Positions 1 through 12,046 are shown, numbered from the stretch's first letter. The stretch: 64,000 bases of DNA from Hibiscus mutabilis (GCA_019671005.1 JAGYYJ010001600.1:1-64000); one strand, 5' to 3'. A program made the numbers and translations. The notes: generated by a model not told the origin, from the letters alone.

Positions 1-440
1 CTTTGTTTATGGAATTATGGAAGATGGAGTGAGTTGAAGATGAAGATAGCTTGCGAATTGTTGATGTTGTTTTGTCCTTGCACCCTCTTAGACTCAATTA
101 TCTAAGCAAGCAACCTGCTGCTCTAACTCCACCCTCCTAGACGCTGATTATCTAGGCAACAAGAGTGTGAAGATGATCTCCCCTTACAAGAACTCACTTT
201 AACTTATGTTGAAGAAGACTTTGAAGGCACAAGTAATCAAGACTTGCAAAAAACAAACTCACTAAATATTTCATAAATCAAAGAAATTTTTTTTTTTACA
301 ATTTGTTGGGAAGACAAATTGACTCAGAAATCCCCGGGATCCTATCCGAAAAATTTCATTGAAAATCATTTAAAATTCCAGACTTATAAAGCAAGCTTCA
401 ACTCTTTGGCTACAATGCATCGTTTTATTCCTTGGTGGGG
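1..440 (-). repeat. LTR fragment, chimeric A/B type
   Basis: Minus-strand LTR piece cut by the window edge. Positions 1-290 match the leader half of family A LTRs, including the two hairpin repeats near 90-160. After a deletion of the middle, 298-350 match the A-type U3. From about 390 the match switches to the start of family B (words for 'aactctttggctacaa'). The same B-start/A-body combination occurs at 21925-22672, so this is probably a second copy of that recombinant LTR. Several bases are lost or altered compared with other copies. Confidence 0.7.
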
Positions 441-842
441 TTTTTAAAAATGTAATAAACCCATTTTTTAACGGGAATAAAACAAAAAAATATCATGTTT
501 TGTTTTTAGCCCCCTCTTTAAAACAGATCAAACCTTTTTTCTTTCAGATTTTCTCAAGTGTTTATCCAAGTTCTTGAGTACTTCAAAAACTCGCCCTGAT
601 TTCCAGAAATCGACGGCATCTCCACCGTGTCAACTGTCGTCAACATCGTCGGTGCCGACAATCTTAGAAAATTAATCCTTCCACTTTACTTTTCCTACAA
701 AAACTTGGATCTAACCTCAAAAATCTCAAAAAATGAACCTAAGCCCAAAATATATTTAAAAACCGAAGGAAAAACCTTTCATCTTAAAAAAAAAAAAAAA
801 GAAGTCAAGAGACAAAAAGAAGTCATCGATTTTTTCTAACAA
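441..842. other. Unassigned AT-rich stretch
   Basis: No similarity to the other repeats of the window except scattered words. An open frame of 70 codons at 627-839 is lysine-rich at its end because of a poly(A) run near 786-800. It has no recognisable domain and no family support, so I do not call it a gene. The stretch may be an old insertion or a degraded internal region between two LTR fragments. Confidence 0.3.
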
Positions 843-1108
843 CGCCACCGAAATTTAAAGAAAGAAAGATGAGATGAAGGATTATATGATAAGAAATAAG
901 AATATAAATAAGATGAGAAAAGATTAAGAAGAAGATAGGTAAGCTCTAACCCACCCTCCTAGATGCTGATTATCTAGGCAAGCAAGAGGTGAAGATGATC
1001 TCCTCACAAGAACTCGTCGAACTTATGTTGAAGAAGACTTCAAGGCACAAGTAATCAGCACTTGCAAAAACAAACTCACTAAATATTTCATAAATCAAAG
1101 AAAAACCC
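843..1108 (-). repeat. Family A LTR fragment
   Basis: Minus-strand A LTR. It starts in the purine-rich stretch near the LTR end ('aaatttaaagaaagaaaga'), jumps near 944 over the segment containing one hairpin copy, and continues through the second hairpin ('cctagatgctgattatctagg' region, 957-978) to the 'caaactcactaaatatttc' motif. Both ends are missing. Confidence 0.7.
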
Positions 1109-1655
1109 TAAAACACATAAAAAGATAATTGTTTCAAACACCTAAACCAAGGCTCGATTACCAATTGATAGGAAGAAGGATCCAAGAATTACCTCAAAAT
1201 CTAGGAACCCTCTAGATCATAATTAATCTAGCAAACTCACTAATATGATCCGAGAAAACCCCAAACTCCATGTTCAGCAAACTTGATAAAATTCTTGATG
1301 GTGGTTGGTGGCTAGGTAGATGAATTTGATGGTGGCCCGGTGTTGGATAGATTTGTCCTTGGCACCTCCTAATCGCAATTGAATAGGCAAACACACATTT
1401 AGCAAATCAAGCGCTTTAAATCTCTCCTAATGAATGGATGGTTAAAGATAGATGTTGTAGGATATTTTGTCCTCGGCACCCTCTAGCAAGTGTTCCGATT
1501 ATCTAAGCAAGCAACCTCAGTAATAATAAATAAATAAACATATTCCCGATAACGGATTGAAACGTTTCAAGATCCAACGTTGGACTATAAATTCATTTAG
1601 AAGAATATGTTAAAGAAGAAACTAGACTCAAGAAGTGCCGGATCCCATTTAATGA
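1109..1655 (-). repeat. Family B PBS and LTR fragment
   Basis: Reverse complement of the B element at 20678-21924. Positions 1109-1165 match its short internal region, with the primer-binding site (minus sense TTGGTAATCGAGCC) near 1152-1165. The B LTR end follows from 1166. The LTR is shortened: the part up to about 1530 carries hairpin repeats, and 1565-1650 matches the B U3 ('agactcaagaagtgccggatcc'). A short 'tgatggtggttggtggctagg' piece near 1297-1318 belongs to a family A leader and is out of place. Confidence 0.65.
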
Positions 1656-4541
1656 GTTAAAATATCTAATTTTAACATGCTGAATATGATTATATAGCTT
1701 AAGCTAATTTCTGTAATTTTACTCGTTAAAATTTAATGGTCCACCGTGAAACCTATTTAGATATGTACTTTAAACCTCAACAAATAAATAAAAATAAGAT
1801 TAACTAACTTTATGACCTAAAATATTTGTTATGAGTTTCAACATTAGTATGCTTAATCATTTTTAGAAATTTTACCGGTATCTTCAATGGGTCTGATTAT
1901 AGCTCCTATTTGTATGCATTTATCAAACCTAAACATGCACGCCTTAACCCCAACAAAATCTTAAGTGAACTACCTAGTGCTCTAACGGGTCCATTGTAAT
2001 GCCTATTTAGACATATGTTTAAACCCCAACAAAATCGTTTGAAATAAGATTAAATCAAATTTTTATGACTTAAATAGTTAAATTATCAAGAATAACATTA
2101 CATGTATCTAAACCAATTTTCGAACTTTACTCGCATCTTTTCCTCACAGGTCCATCAGAAAGCCCATCGAGATAAATTAACGTCCAAACAAAGTCCAATA
2201 AAAATAGATAAATATATTTTAAGACTTAAAATATTGCATATGTTGGGCCTTTGAACATGATTATATATCTTAACCTCATTTTAGTACCGTAATTAGAAAA
2301 ATTAAAATTCGAACTTAAAACTATAAAGCAGTGTTTAGACATGAAAGATTTAAGCGAACTGTCCACTGTCGCGAATCCACCAATGAGCTTTAGATTACGC
2401 CGCACGACTTTAACTTCAACAATGGTTACAAATAAGATTAAATCACTTCTTGACTTAAAATACAATGTATGGGCTTTGAACATAGTTATAAGCTTAAAAA
2501 ATTTTAGAACTTTTATAGAAAACCCTTAATGGGTGCAGAAATCTTGATTTAGATGCCGAGGCTTAAATGCATCAAAATTAAAATAAGATTAAATCAAATT
2601 TGCCTATTGACTTTTAAATATTTATTTATGGGTTATTGAACATGAAACTATAGCTTAACCTGATTTTCAAAAATCTTTATTTGTTGTACTAACGGGTATT
2701 GTTATCAAAGCCCACTGTAGAAACCGCATGTTTTTTCGGGCTTTACAAAGGAACGCGATAAATTCTTTTGGCGTATTGATCAAAAATGTCAAAATTGAGG
2801 TTGCTTTGCGCAATTGATTCAAAAATCATAATCAAATATTTTTTCCATCAAATTTGATTTTAATCTTATTTTGTATGTTTCTGGGTTTACATGACGTATT
2901 TCTGAAATGGGCTTTATAATGACCTTGCATATTTTAACTAAATAAAAGTTTTTGAAAAGGGGTGTATCGACATATAATCATGTTCAAAGGAGGTAAATAA
3001 ATATTTAAAGTCATAAAATTTAGGTTTAATCTTATTTTTGGTCGTTTTTGGTCAACAAGCACGCCTAAACGGGCTTTATAAATACTTCTCAATAAAATTT
3101 GCAAGGCATTAAACATAGCTTTAAAATTGAGGTAGGTGAAGGATAGATAACTTATGGTTACAAAAGCAGCGAAAATATATTTTAAGTCATAAAATTTGAT
3201 TTAATCTTATTTGTGCAATTTGTTTTGATTGTGGTATTGTTAAAATGGGCATTACACTCCTAAATTATCAAATTTATAGTTTAGTCCCTAAAACTGTTTT
3301 GTCCAGCAGCTGGGCCTAATTAATGAATTATAATCAAGTAATATACTAAATGAGGTTGAGCTAGAAATAATGATTTGCAAAAATGCTGAAAGGTAACTAA
3401 TGATCAAGTGTTAAAATTCGACCAGAATTTTATCCCATTTGTCGCTTTGTCAGAGTATTTCTTTCACCGTTCGTTCAAGATACATGGGAGGATGTTACAC
3501 TTATCGTTACTGTCGAAAAAGTTAATAAAATTGAGGGAAATACGCAATGAATAATATGTTCAGATTCCATAATCAAATATTAATGGTGAATAAAATTTGA
3601 TTTAATCAATATACCAATAATAATTTGTTGGGGTTTAATATCACGTCAATACTAAATGGCATTACAATGGACCAATAATTTTTGATAATGTTCATGAAAA
3701 AGTTTATAAATCTTTAATCCAATGACAAAATCAATTTGGGTTCGCCATGACAATGGTCTAAATGGGATTTAATACTATAAAATCTTGAAATTTTTACCAA
3801 TGAAAATTTCTAAAATGAAATTCCTTTAATCTACTGTTAAGAAACTCAATGGTAGTAAATCTAAAAGGCACCTAGCCTAAAAGGATTTAATCTTATTTTT
3901 TAGCCGCAATATTTAAAGCGCCTATATATCTAAAATGAATACAACCTTATGGACCCATTAGAATTTTAATGGTAGAGTAAAAATTAATTCTTTGTTATTC
4001 TTGATAGGTAAACGCCTAAAATTAATAATATGATATCAAAATTGATTAGGGATATCAAAATCGTAAATCGTTTAAGGGGACGAGTCTAAAAGAAGTTAGG
4101 ATATTTCCATGCTCAAAAATTCGCTCGTAGTAAATTGTTAAAAGAAATTAAACCCTAGCTTGACCCAAAATGCCAAATCCATGGATTCACAAGAATCGTA
4201 AAATTTGATACCAAATCTTATTGTTTATGCAATGGATTGAGGTTTAATTTGATGGCTTGTTTAAAAGGGCTTTAAAATGAAGGAAGTTGAATTTTAGGTC
4301 TGAAAATTCAAAATTGAGGTTGGTTGTATATTTATCTCTAAAGTCTTAATCAAATTTTTTGAAACTTTATAAAGAAACAATGATTTTGTAGTTGATGGTG
4401 TCTAAGTTCTAAAAAAATTGAAACTTGGTGATTGAATTTTAGATATAACAAAATTTGAAATTGATCTTTACTTTATTATAATAGCTGGTTTAAGACTTTC
4501 TCTAACTATTTAAATTCCATTCTTACTTTGATTTACATTTA
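1656..4541. repeat. Degenerate tandem repeat of about 160-170 bp with orientation switch
   Basis: The word 'aaataagattaaatcaaat' followed by 'tgacttaaaatat' and a 'gggctttgaacatgattat' motif recurs in the forward sense at about 1794, 2044, 2204, 2432 and 2583. From about 2820 the reverse complement ('aaatttgatttaatcttat') takes over at about 2862, 3029, 3204, 3604, 3890 and 4215. Neighbouring copies lie about 150-175 bp apart, or near multiples of that. Copies are strongly diverged, with indels. The unit size fits plant centromeric satellites, but that is inference. No coding region is seen. Confidence 0.55.
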
Positions 4542-5100
4542 AAATATTGACAAGAAGCTGAATTTGTTGATGCAAACAATAAAAGCCAAAACAATGCACG
4601 ATAGGAGGTCAAAACGATGCATCTTGACAAGAAATTGAATCTGTTTAAAGTCTGGAAAGTCAGCCAACTTATGACGAGTTTTTGGATGGGATCCAGGCAT
4701 TTTTGAGTCAAGTTGTCTTCTAACAAATTGTCCTTCATTCAGTTACCTTTCCAACGCATCTTGAAACGCATCAATCGGACATCAGAACTCAAGATACGCC
4801 CAATTTATCAAGACTGCGCATGCAGAAAAATACGGGATTATTACGGGATTTTGTAAAATTCAGCCCAAAAGCTTAAATATAAGGCTTTGGACGAATTAAA
4901 CTTAGCCCAATATATTTATTATCATTTAAATTGATGTTTTTAGGTTTTATATACTTTAGAACCAGCCACCCAGCCCTTATCAGCTTATAACTTGCCTTAT
5001 CACCCTATTCCCATCATTGTAAGATAGATTTTCTTTGATTTATGAAATATTTAGTGAGTTTGTTTTTGCAAGTGCCGATTACTTGTGCCTTCAAGTCTTA
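4542..5100 (+). repeat. Family A LTR fragment
   Basis: Plus-strand A LTR from the 'gacaagaagctgaatttg' motif near its start through the U3 core block (about 4740-4810), the 'gggttttatatacttta' segment and the start of the leader. It breaks off after 'cttgtgccttcaagtctta'. A segment before the leader, which carries the TATA box in other copies, is missing. A second A copy starting at almost the same point follows at 6146, so the intervening C LTR was not simply inserted into one A LTR. Confidence 0.75.
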
Positions 5101-6145
5101 AGAAGAAATGGAAAGAAAGATAGTGAAATGGAAATGGAATGAAAAGGTGATGTATTCAAAGCTTCAAAGAAAAAGCTATACTAAAGTATAATCACTGTTT
5201 CTTAAGAAATGTCTTTGAGGGTGGTAGGGTGACTGGATCAAGCTAGGTTAGATAAACCTAAACCCAAAGTATAAGATGGAAGGACAGGAGAGGCCACAAG
5301 CAAAGCTTGATAAGCTCAAAGAATAAGTTTTAAAACAGAGTTTGAGAAATCTCACAAAAGATAAAAAATATATTCAAATGAAAGTTATGTATATAAAAGC
5401 CAAAATGAACCCTATTTTAGTTTTTTTGGGGCATGGCCAAAGGAATGTCTATTCAAATAACCATTCAGTTTATCATGCCTCCTTAGGTTTCCCTCAAAAT
5501 GCTATAAATATCCTAGGCTGGTTTTACCACCCAAATCTTCCTCGGTGCTTGTGTCAAATGTCAATAGTTTGGTGTCTCCCTCAATATGGTTTTTAGCGGC
5601 ATAAGTCTTCCCTCCTGTTGCTTTGCTGCCGTTTTATTTCCTCCAAGGTCTAGGGTGTCATTTCTTATGAGGGAGACATGTGCCTTGAAGTGGTGACCTT
5701 GGGAGTAGGTGAGGCGACATGGGCAGCAGGCAGAGGCTGAGCTGGGAGGCTAGGGCTGGCTGAGCTTTGAGCTGGGCGAGCTGGTGGTGTTTTGAGCTGA
5801 TTTGAGCTATTATAAGCTACCCTTAGCTGGTGAACTCTCTTCTAGTGTCCTTGAGCTTTCTTTTGGAATTTCTATAGCTGAATTGAAAAATGGGGAGACA
5901 AACGAGTCGATGAACGAATGAGCTTGAGGTTGGACTTGAATTGAGGCTTTGTGAGGCTTCCTTCAATGTCTTCGTTTTGTGACTGTATGTGTCCTACAAA
6001 TATTTGCAAACACACATAGTATGTATATAATAAAAATAAATAACTAAAGATGTGAATCATATAAACATGCATGAATAATAAAATTAATAGACATGATAAA
6101 TGGGACATATGATAAGCATAATGTCCTAAGATATAAGTGCATGCT
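5101..6145 (-). repeat. Family C LTR fragment
   Basis: Minus-strand C LTR, truncated at both ends. It shows the family marks in order: paired 'aagctatactaaagtataat' sequence, the TATA/leader region near 5390-5410, GGAGGGA-type words on the minus strand, a cluster of TGAGCT/AGCTC words (5740-5870), and the AT-rich segment shared with 14640-14790. It is diverged from the other C copies. Confidence 0.75.
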
Positions 6146-6882
6146 ATTTGACAAGAAGCTGAATTTGTTTGATGCAAACAATAAAAGCCAAAACAGTGCA
6201 CGCATAGGAGGTCAAAACGATGCATCTTGGACAAGAAATTGAATCTGTTTGTAAAGTCTGGAAAGTCAGCCAACTTGCAACGAGTTTTTGGATGGGATCC
6301 AGGCATTTTGAGTCAAGTTGTCTTCTAACAAATTGTCCTTCATTCAGTTACCTTTCCAAACATCTTGAAACGCATCAATCGGACATCAGGAACTCAAGAT
6401 ACGTCCAATTTACTGAAGACTGTGCATGCAGAAAACTGGATACGGGATTATTACGGATTTTGGACGAATTAAACTTAGCCCAATATATTTATTATCATTT
6501 AAATTGATGTTTTAGGGTTTTATATACTTTAGGAACCAGCCACCCAGCCCTTATCAACTTATCACTTGCCTTATCACCCTATTCCTTGCCACACAAGCAC
6601 AAGGAGTTTAAAGGCTGTTATTTTTTTATTATTTTTAATTAGATTAGGTTTTCCTTGTTTTAGTAGAAGTTAAATTATTTTTGTCTATCCTCATCATCCT
6701 TCATCTTCGTCTTTCTTTTCTTTAAATTTCCAGCCTTTGAATCTGAAAAATTCAAGAAAATCATTCTCTTTTCTCTTGAATTTCTTTGCCCAAACTTCCT
6801 TGATTGAGTCTAGGCTTCTAGTTCTTGCAATAATCTTGATTAAATCTTGTCTTTCTATTGGAGGCTTTAAATTACTCTATCA
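6146..6882 (+). repeat. Family A LTR, internally deleted
   Basis: Plus-strand A LTR from 'gacaagaagctgaatttg' to a terminal 'actctatca' at 6882. The middle, with the TATA box and the hairpin leader, is missing: 'gtctatcctcatc' runs directly into 'atccttcatcttcgtctttc'. The U3 core lies at about 6345-6420. The sequence just after 6882 does not show the expected primer-binding site. Confidence 0.7.
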
Positions 6883-7600
6883 ACCAGGTCCATCCAAAAT
6901 TCAAGTTGGGCGTATCTTGAATTTTGGCGTTTTCGTTGGAAAGGTAACTGAATTAGGGAAAAATTTATCAAAACCAATTTTCACAAAAAACTTTCACTTG
7001 CAATTCAATTTCTACCAATTTAGCTCTTCACACAGCAATTTTATGATTTTTGGAATTTTGGGAAACTTGAACTCCTATCACGAGCGCTCCAAATTACAAG
7101 ATTTTTTGGCAATAGAAACAATCCATTTTTCTTGAAAAAGGCTTCTTTTTATTTGATGGGTTTGGCTTCTTATAAGGAAGGAAAAAATCCTGAAAAAAAT
7201 AAGAAAAGAAAGAAATTTTAGATTTAGTCAAAGAATTTATTTGCCACCAACCTTTTCTTTTGGGTTTCTAAGATCCACCATCATCATTACCACAAGCATC
7301 ACATTTGGGTCAACATTGAATTTTTCCTTCAAGTTGTTTCTAGTCTTTTGGGTTATCATCCTTTCTCCATAATTTTATATAAAGGAAAGTTCCTTTACAT
7401 TCTTTTTCTTTCTTCATTGATCAGGTTAAGTTACCTTTGCCTTTGTAAACTTGAATCTAACAAGTAGGACCTATCTTCAACATTACAATCCGTCTTTCTT
7501 GTCTAATATATTCAATTGATCACAAGCCTCTTGTTGGACTCGGGTAATTCAATTAGGATTTTGTCTTGGTTAAGTTAAACTTTGATGTTTAGTTTTCTTT
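6883..7600 (+). other. Degraded family A leader (plus strand)
   Basis: Patches match the 5' leader of A1 (10263-11117) in the same order, for example 'ttccttcaagttgtttc' near 7327 and 'attacaatccgtctttctt' near 7480. Between patches the sequence differs completely while spacing is kept. The PBS is unrecognisable. No gene is supported. The 132-codon frame at 6737-7135 runs from LTR into leader and has no domain. Confidence 0.5.
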
Positions 7601-8395
7601 GACTTTACTTGAGTCGAGCAAGGTTTAAAGAATTAGAATGAGATAAAACTTGCCATCTGCCTCTATTCCTTGGGTAATTGGTAAGCGCCCTAGTTTCCAT
7701 CTTTGTTCGAATTTTTAGATTTCTTTCTTTAATCTCTTGTTTGTTTTTTCTGGTAACGACGGAGTTTAAGTGACTCTTCATTGTTTCCGATATCTCAATA
7801 AAGTCATTGTAATATCTGCAACCTCTTATGTCGGAGGCATTATTGATTACATCTCTTTGAGATCACTCAAATGATTACAGAGAGATTCCGGACCCTTTGT
7901 AACTTGTTTGATCGTTAGCCTAAGCATCCAAAGGTTCCCGTGACTGCATCTTCCCCATGAAACTGAATGGCTTTTCTAAAGCGCGGCAACAATTACCTTG
8001 GCAGGTAGCATTTTGGATGGGTCGGGCACCAAGGAGTCAAGTTGTCTTCTTGGGTATGGATAATCCGGTCATTCAGTTCAGCATTTTCGCGATCTTGAAG
8101 GCATCAAGTTCGGACTTGTTGACTCTCAAGACTCTTGATTTTGGCTAAGGTGGTGGTACCAATTCACGATTCTGTCAGCGTCTCAATAGATTGCAGGATT
8201 TTGTAAAACGAAGCCCAGCGATTTGGATATAGGCTCTTTGGACAAATTAAATGGTTTCTAATCTCCCAATAATTTGGTGATTATCATTTAAATTGTTTGT
8301 TTTGCAGGTTTTATATACTTTAATATCTGAAACTTCTTGAAGAGTCACCTCATGTGGTTCTTTGCCTTATCACCTGTTCTAATGCCACACAAGCT
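7601..8395 (-). pseudogene. Family A gag remnant, interleaved with A LTR sequence
   Basis: Minus-strand fragments of the A-type gag are recognisable: the end of gag near 7608-7655, the 'gattccggaccctttgtaac' stretch near 7884, 'gtttctaatctcccaat' near 8255, and the start codon region 'gaaacttcttgaagagtcac' near 8328. In between are plus-strand A LTR pieces in their normal order: 'ttttggatgggtcgggca', 'gtcaagttgtcttct', 'ggattttgtaaaac', 'attatcatttaaattg' and 'ccacacaagc'. Two unrelated sequences therefore alternate every 20-60 bp. No reading frame survives. An assembly or consensus artefact is likely. Confidence 0.5.
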
Positions 8396-9199
8396 TTCCC
8401 AGTTTAAAAAGGTAAAAGCAAAAACTAGAAATCTAATTAAACACTCAGGAATAAATATTTAGTAGGCAAGTTAAACCGATCTCGTGCTCTTTAGACCTTC
8501 TTACACAAGTCAACAAGTTACAATGGGGTTTAATCCTAACAATGAGTCCTAATTGTACTAAGTCAATGAAGGAAGTTTGACATCAATTGAATATAGTTGC
8601 AGAAAGAAGGATTGTAATGCAACTTTTAGTCCTACTCACACGAGAAAAGACAATGTGTTAAATTTCGTAATAGAGAAAGAAAAAGCAAAAGGGGGTGAAC
8701 TTAGAGAAACTAAGAGTAGAAAAAAATTAGTAGAAAAGATGATAACCCCAAAACCAGAAACAACTTGAAGGAAGAAATTCAATCAAAAATCCACTTCAAT
8801 GTGATGCTTGTGGTAGTTGATGATGGTGATCTTGATGATTCTTGATGGTGGTTGGTGGCTACCTGTAGGTTTCTTAATTTTCTCATTTTTTCTTTCTTTT
8901 TCTTTTCTTTTTTTCTTTTTACAAATTAAATAAATTGAAAATACATTGAAAATTGAAGAAAATTTCAATGAAAATAGGGTTCTTTACTCTTAAATTTTCA
9001 GATTTGAAACTTTATCCACTTGTTCGAGTGTTCCCAAAGTCCAAAAATTCTGAAATTTTGAAAGTGACTCCTCAATGGTGTAAATCTGATATGGAAATTT
9101 TCAGCTCAAAATTTTTCGTTTTGGTTTTGACAAATTTTCCTAATTTTTGAGTTTTCCCAAAAATCAAAATTCTTTCAACGTCCCAAACCTGATACCAAA
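8396..9199 (-). other. Family A 5' leader with PBS (minus strand)
   Basis: Reverse complement of the A1 leader: poly-purine low-complexity sequence (8880-8925), 'gatggtggttggtggcta', and the pre-gag stretch with 'cttttagtcctactcacac'. The primer-binding site is at 9189-9198 (minus sense TGGTATCAGG), complementary to plant initiator tRNA-Met, next to the LTR start at 9200. Frames on either strand here are short and unsupported. Confidence 0.65.
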
Positions 9200-9356
9200 T
9201 GATAAGTAGTGCAATGGTTGGATTTGGAAGCCTTCAAAATAAAAAAACTAACAGCCTTTAAACTCCTTGTGCTTGTGTGGCAAGGAATAGGGTGATAAGG
9301 CAAGTGATAAGCTGATAAGGGCTGGGTGGCTGGTTCATAAAGTATATGATACATGC
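9200..9356 (-). repeat. Family A LTR fragment (5' LTR of a minus-strand element)
   Basis: Begins with TGATAAG next to the PBS, then has a large internal deletion (jump near 9235 into 'aacagcctttaaactcc'), and ends abruptly at 'tggttcataaagtata' where the plus-strand element A1 starts. A1 therefore appears to have entered this LTR, but the rest of the LTR is not found at the far side of A1. Confidence 0.65.
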
Positions 9357-10247
9357 ATGAGCGGGGTCAAATTACTAATATTGGACAAGAAGCTGAATTT
9401 GTTTGATGCAAACAATAAAAGCCAAAACAATGCACGCATGGGAGGTCAAAAACGATGCATCTTGGACAAGAAATTGAATCTGTTTGTGAAGTCTGGAAAA
9501 TCAGCCAACTTGCGACGGGTTTTCGGATAGGATCCGGGCATTTCTGAGTCAATTTGTCTTCTAACAAATTGTCATTCATTCAGTTATCTTTCCAACGCAT
9601 CTTGAAACGCATCAATTGGATATCAGGAACTCAAGATACGTCCAATTTACTGAAGACTGCGCATGCAGAAAACTGGATACGGGATTGTTACGGAATTTTG
9701 TAAAATTAAGCCCAAAAGCTAACATATAAGGCTTTGGACGAATTAAAATTAGCCCAATATATTTATTATCATTTAAATTTATGTTTTTAGGGTTTTATAT
9801 ACTTTAAGAACCAGCCACCCAGCCCTTATTAGCTTATCACTTGCCTTATCACCCTATTCCTTGCCACACAAGCACATGGAGTTTAAAGGCTGTTATTTTT
9901 TATTATTTTTAATTAGATTAAGTTTTCCTTGCTATCTTCATCTTCAACCTTCACACCATCTTCCAGAATTCCATAAACAAAGCTAGAATTTTCATATTTG
10001 TTTTACTTATCTCTTTCTCAATCTCTTTTAATCTTTTTTATATTCTTATTTCTTATCATATAATGCTTCATATTGTCTTCCTTTCTTTAAATTTTGCAGC
10101 CTTGAATATGAAAAATTCAAGAAAATCCCTTCTCTTTTCTCTTGAATTTTCAAATCTGCCCAAACTTCCTTAATTGAGTCTAGAGCTCCTAGTTCTTGCA
10201 ACAACTTGATTGAAGGCTTCCAATTCCAAGATTGCGCTACTCTATCA
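9357..10247 (+). repeat. 5' LTR of A1
   Basis: Starts TGATACATGCATGAG and ends GCGCTACTCTATCA (TG...CA). It is shorter than the roughly 1.2-kb full form because about 0.4 kb is deleted near 9935, joining 'aagttttccttg' to 'ctatcttcatcttcaacc'. The TATA box and the leader hairpins are lost, so this LTR is probably not a working promoter. Confidence 0.85.
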
Positions 10248-10249
10248 TT

Positions 10250-10262
10250 TGGTATCAGATTT
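10250..10262 (+). other. Primer-binding site of A1
   Basis: TGGTATCAGATTT two bases after the LTR. The first ten bases fit the 3' end of plant initiator tRNA-Met (PBS consensus TGGTATCAGAGC). Confidence 0.8.
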
Positions 10263-11117
10263 GGGACGATTCTTGGCAAGAATTTTAGTGTTTTTGGTGA
10301 AAATTCAAAAAATAGGGGAAATTCGTCAAATTCAAACGATCGAAATTTGAGTTGAAAATTTCCAGATCAAATCTACACCATTGGAGGAGTCTCCACATAT
10401 ATTTTCAGAATATTTTGACTTCGGGAACACCTCGAACGAAGTGGATCAAGTTTTAGCAAAATTAGGGTTTTCCCCTACTTTAACCCTATTTTCATTATTT
10501 TTTCTTCAATTTTCGTTATTTTCAGTTTATTTCCTTGTAAAAAAAAAAAAAGGAAAAAGGAAAAAAAAAAGAAAACAAAACAAAAGAAAAAGAAAATGAA
10601 ACTAAAAGTGAGAAAGCTCATACCTACCCACCAACCACCATCAAGAATCATCAAGATCACCATCATCAACCACTACTAGCATTACATTGAAGTGGATTCA
10701 GCATTGGATTTCTTCCTTCAAGTTGTTTCCGGGTTTTGGGGTTACCATCTTTCTCGACTAATTTTTTTCTCTACTCTTAGTTTTTCTTAAGTTCCTTTAT
10801 TTTGGTTTTTCTTTCTTCTATTACACAATTTAACACCTTCTCTTTTCTGGTGTGAGTAGGACTAAAAGTTGCATTACAATCCTTCTTTCTTGCAACTATA
10901 TTCAATTGTGGTGTCAAGCCTTTCATTGGAATCCTAGTACAATTAGGACTCATTGTTAGGATTAAACTCTGATTGTAACTTGTTGACTAGTGGCAGGAAG
11001 GTCTTTAAAGAGCACGAGATCGGTTTTCTTGCCTCACTAAATATTTATTCTTGGAGTGTTTAGTGAGATTTCTAGTTTTCTTTTGCTTTTTTACCTTTTA
11101 AATCTGAGTGTTTCAGG
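10263..11117 (+). other. 5' leader of A1
   Basis: About 0.85 kb between PBS and gag. It contains an A-rich low-complexity tract (10539-10605) that produces lysine-rich or phenylalanine-rich frames on the two strands, and a 'ccaccaaccaccatcaagaa' stretch near 10625. The same leader occurs on the minus strand in A3 (46813-47655) and at 8396-9199. No gene is seen in it. Confidence 0.7.
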
Positions 11118-11900
11118 ATGTTAGAAACGAGTAACGACGAAGAACCACATGAGGTGACTCTTCAAGAAGTTTTGAATACTCTCAATAAACTTGAATGGAC
11201 TGTAACCCCATTGGCAACCAAGCTTGAGCACACTGATACAGCCGTAACCGCAATCACTCAAATCATTGGGAGATTAGAAACCACTGCTATTGCAAGCGAT
11301 ACTAAAGAGCCTAGGCGTCCAAATCTTGCTCCCATTCAGAATAGACGCCAAAACCCCCTACATAGGCATAATCCTCGCACAGAATCGAGACGAGCAACAA
11401 ACACCTTAGCCAAACTGAAGATCATTGTACCACATTTTCAAGGAAGGTTTGACCCTGATGTTTATCGTGACTGGGAAAATCAAGTTGATCTTCTATTCGA
11501 GCATTATCAATGTCCCGAAGAGGATCAAGTTCCACTATTGACTCTTGAATTCACTGAATATGCATCCATTTGGTGGTCCCAATTGGTCCGCAATCGGCGT
11601 CTCAATAGAAAAGCCAAGATAACCACATGGGGAGAACTTAAAAAAGTCACGCGAGAACGATTTGTTCCCCCATTATATCATCGAGAGATCAAACAAAAGT
11701 TACAAAGGATCCGACAAGGCTGCAGAACTGTTGATGAGTATCTCAAAGAGATGGAATCATTAATGCAAAAAGCCGACATACAAGAGGATGAAGAGGATAC
11801 AATGACTAGGTTTGTTATCGGACTCAATGGCAACATTCTTCAGGTACTTAAACTCAAAACCTACTACACCCTTCACAAGAGGCATTCCAATTCACCATGA
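11118..11900 (+). pseudogene. Gag protein of element A1, frameshifted
   Basis: 260 codons in frame. The N-terminal part (residues 10-55) is heptad-like and could form a coiled coil. Residues about 105-235 match the Retrotrans_gag core (capsid-like), with the marks 'FQGRFDPDVYRDWE', 'EYASIWWSQLV', 'RFVPP' and 'QGCRTVDEYLKEME'. Compared with the copy in A3 (near 46060), two extra bases near 11875 shift the frame, and further on an arginine codon is replaced by TAG near 11939. No CCHC zinc knuckle follows, unlike G or D. The product would be the structural shell protein. The start was chosen because the same ATG context (M-x-ETSNDEEPHE) is present in A3. Confidence 0.85.
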
Positions 11901-12046
11901 CAATCGAAAAGCGCAACAAAGATCGACAACGATATGGATAGAAGAATTACCACTATGATAGAGGTACCACTCAACTTTTATCTCATTCTAATTCTTCTAA
12001 ACCTTTGCTCGACTCAAGTAAACCAAAGCAGAAAATTGAAACATCA

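Noticed and set aside
627..839. 70-codon frame with a lysine-rich end
   Set aside because: No domain, no copy elsewhere, end made by a poly(A) run; open frames of this size are expected by chance.
8577..8768. 63-codon plus-strand frame in the minus-strand A leader
   Set aside because: Complement of untranslated leader; not conserved in A1 or A3.
10381..10669. Overlapping lysine-rich and phenylalanine-rich frames on opposite strands
   Set aside because: Both come from the A-rich low-complexity tract of the A1 leader.
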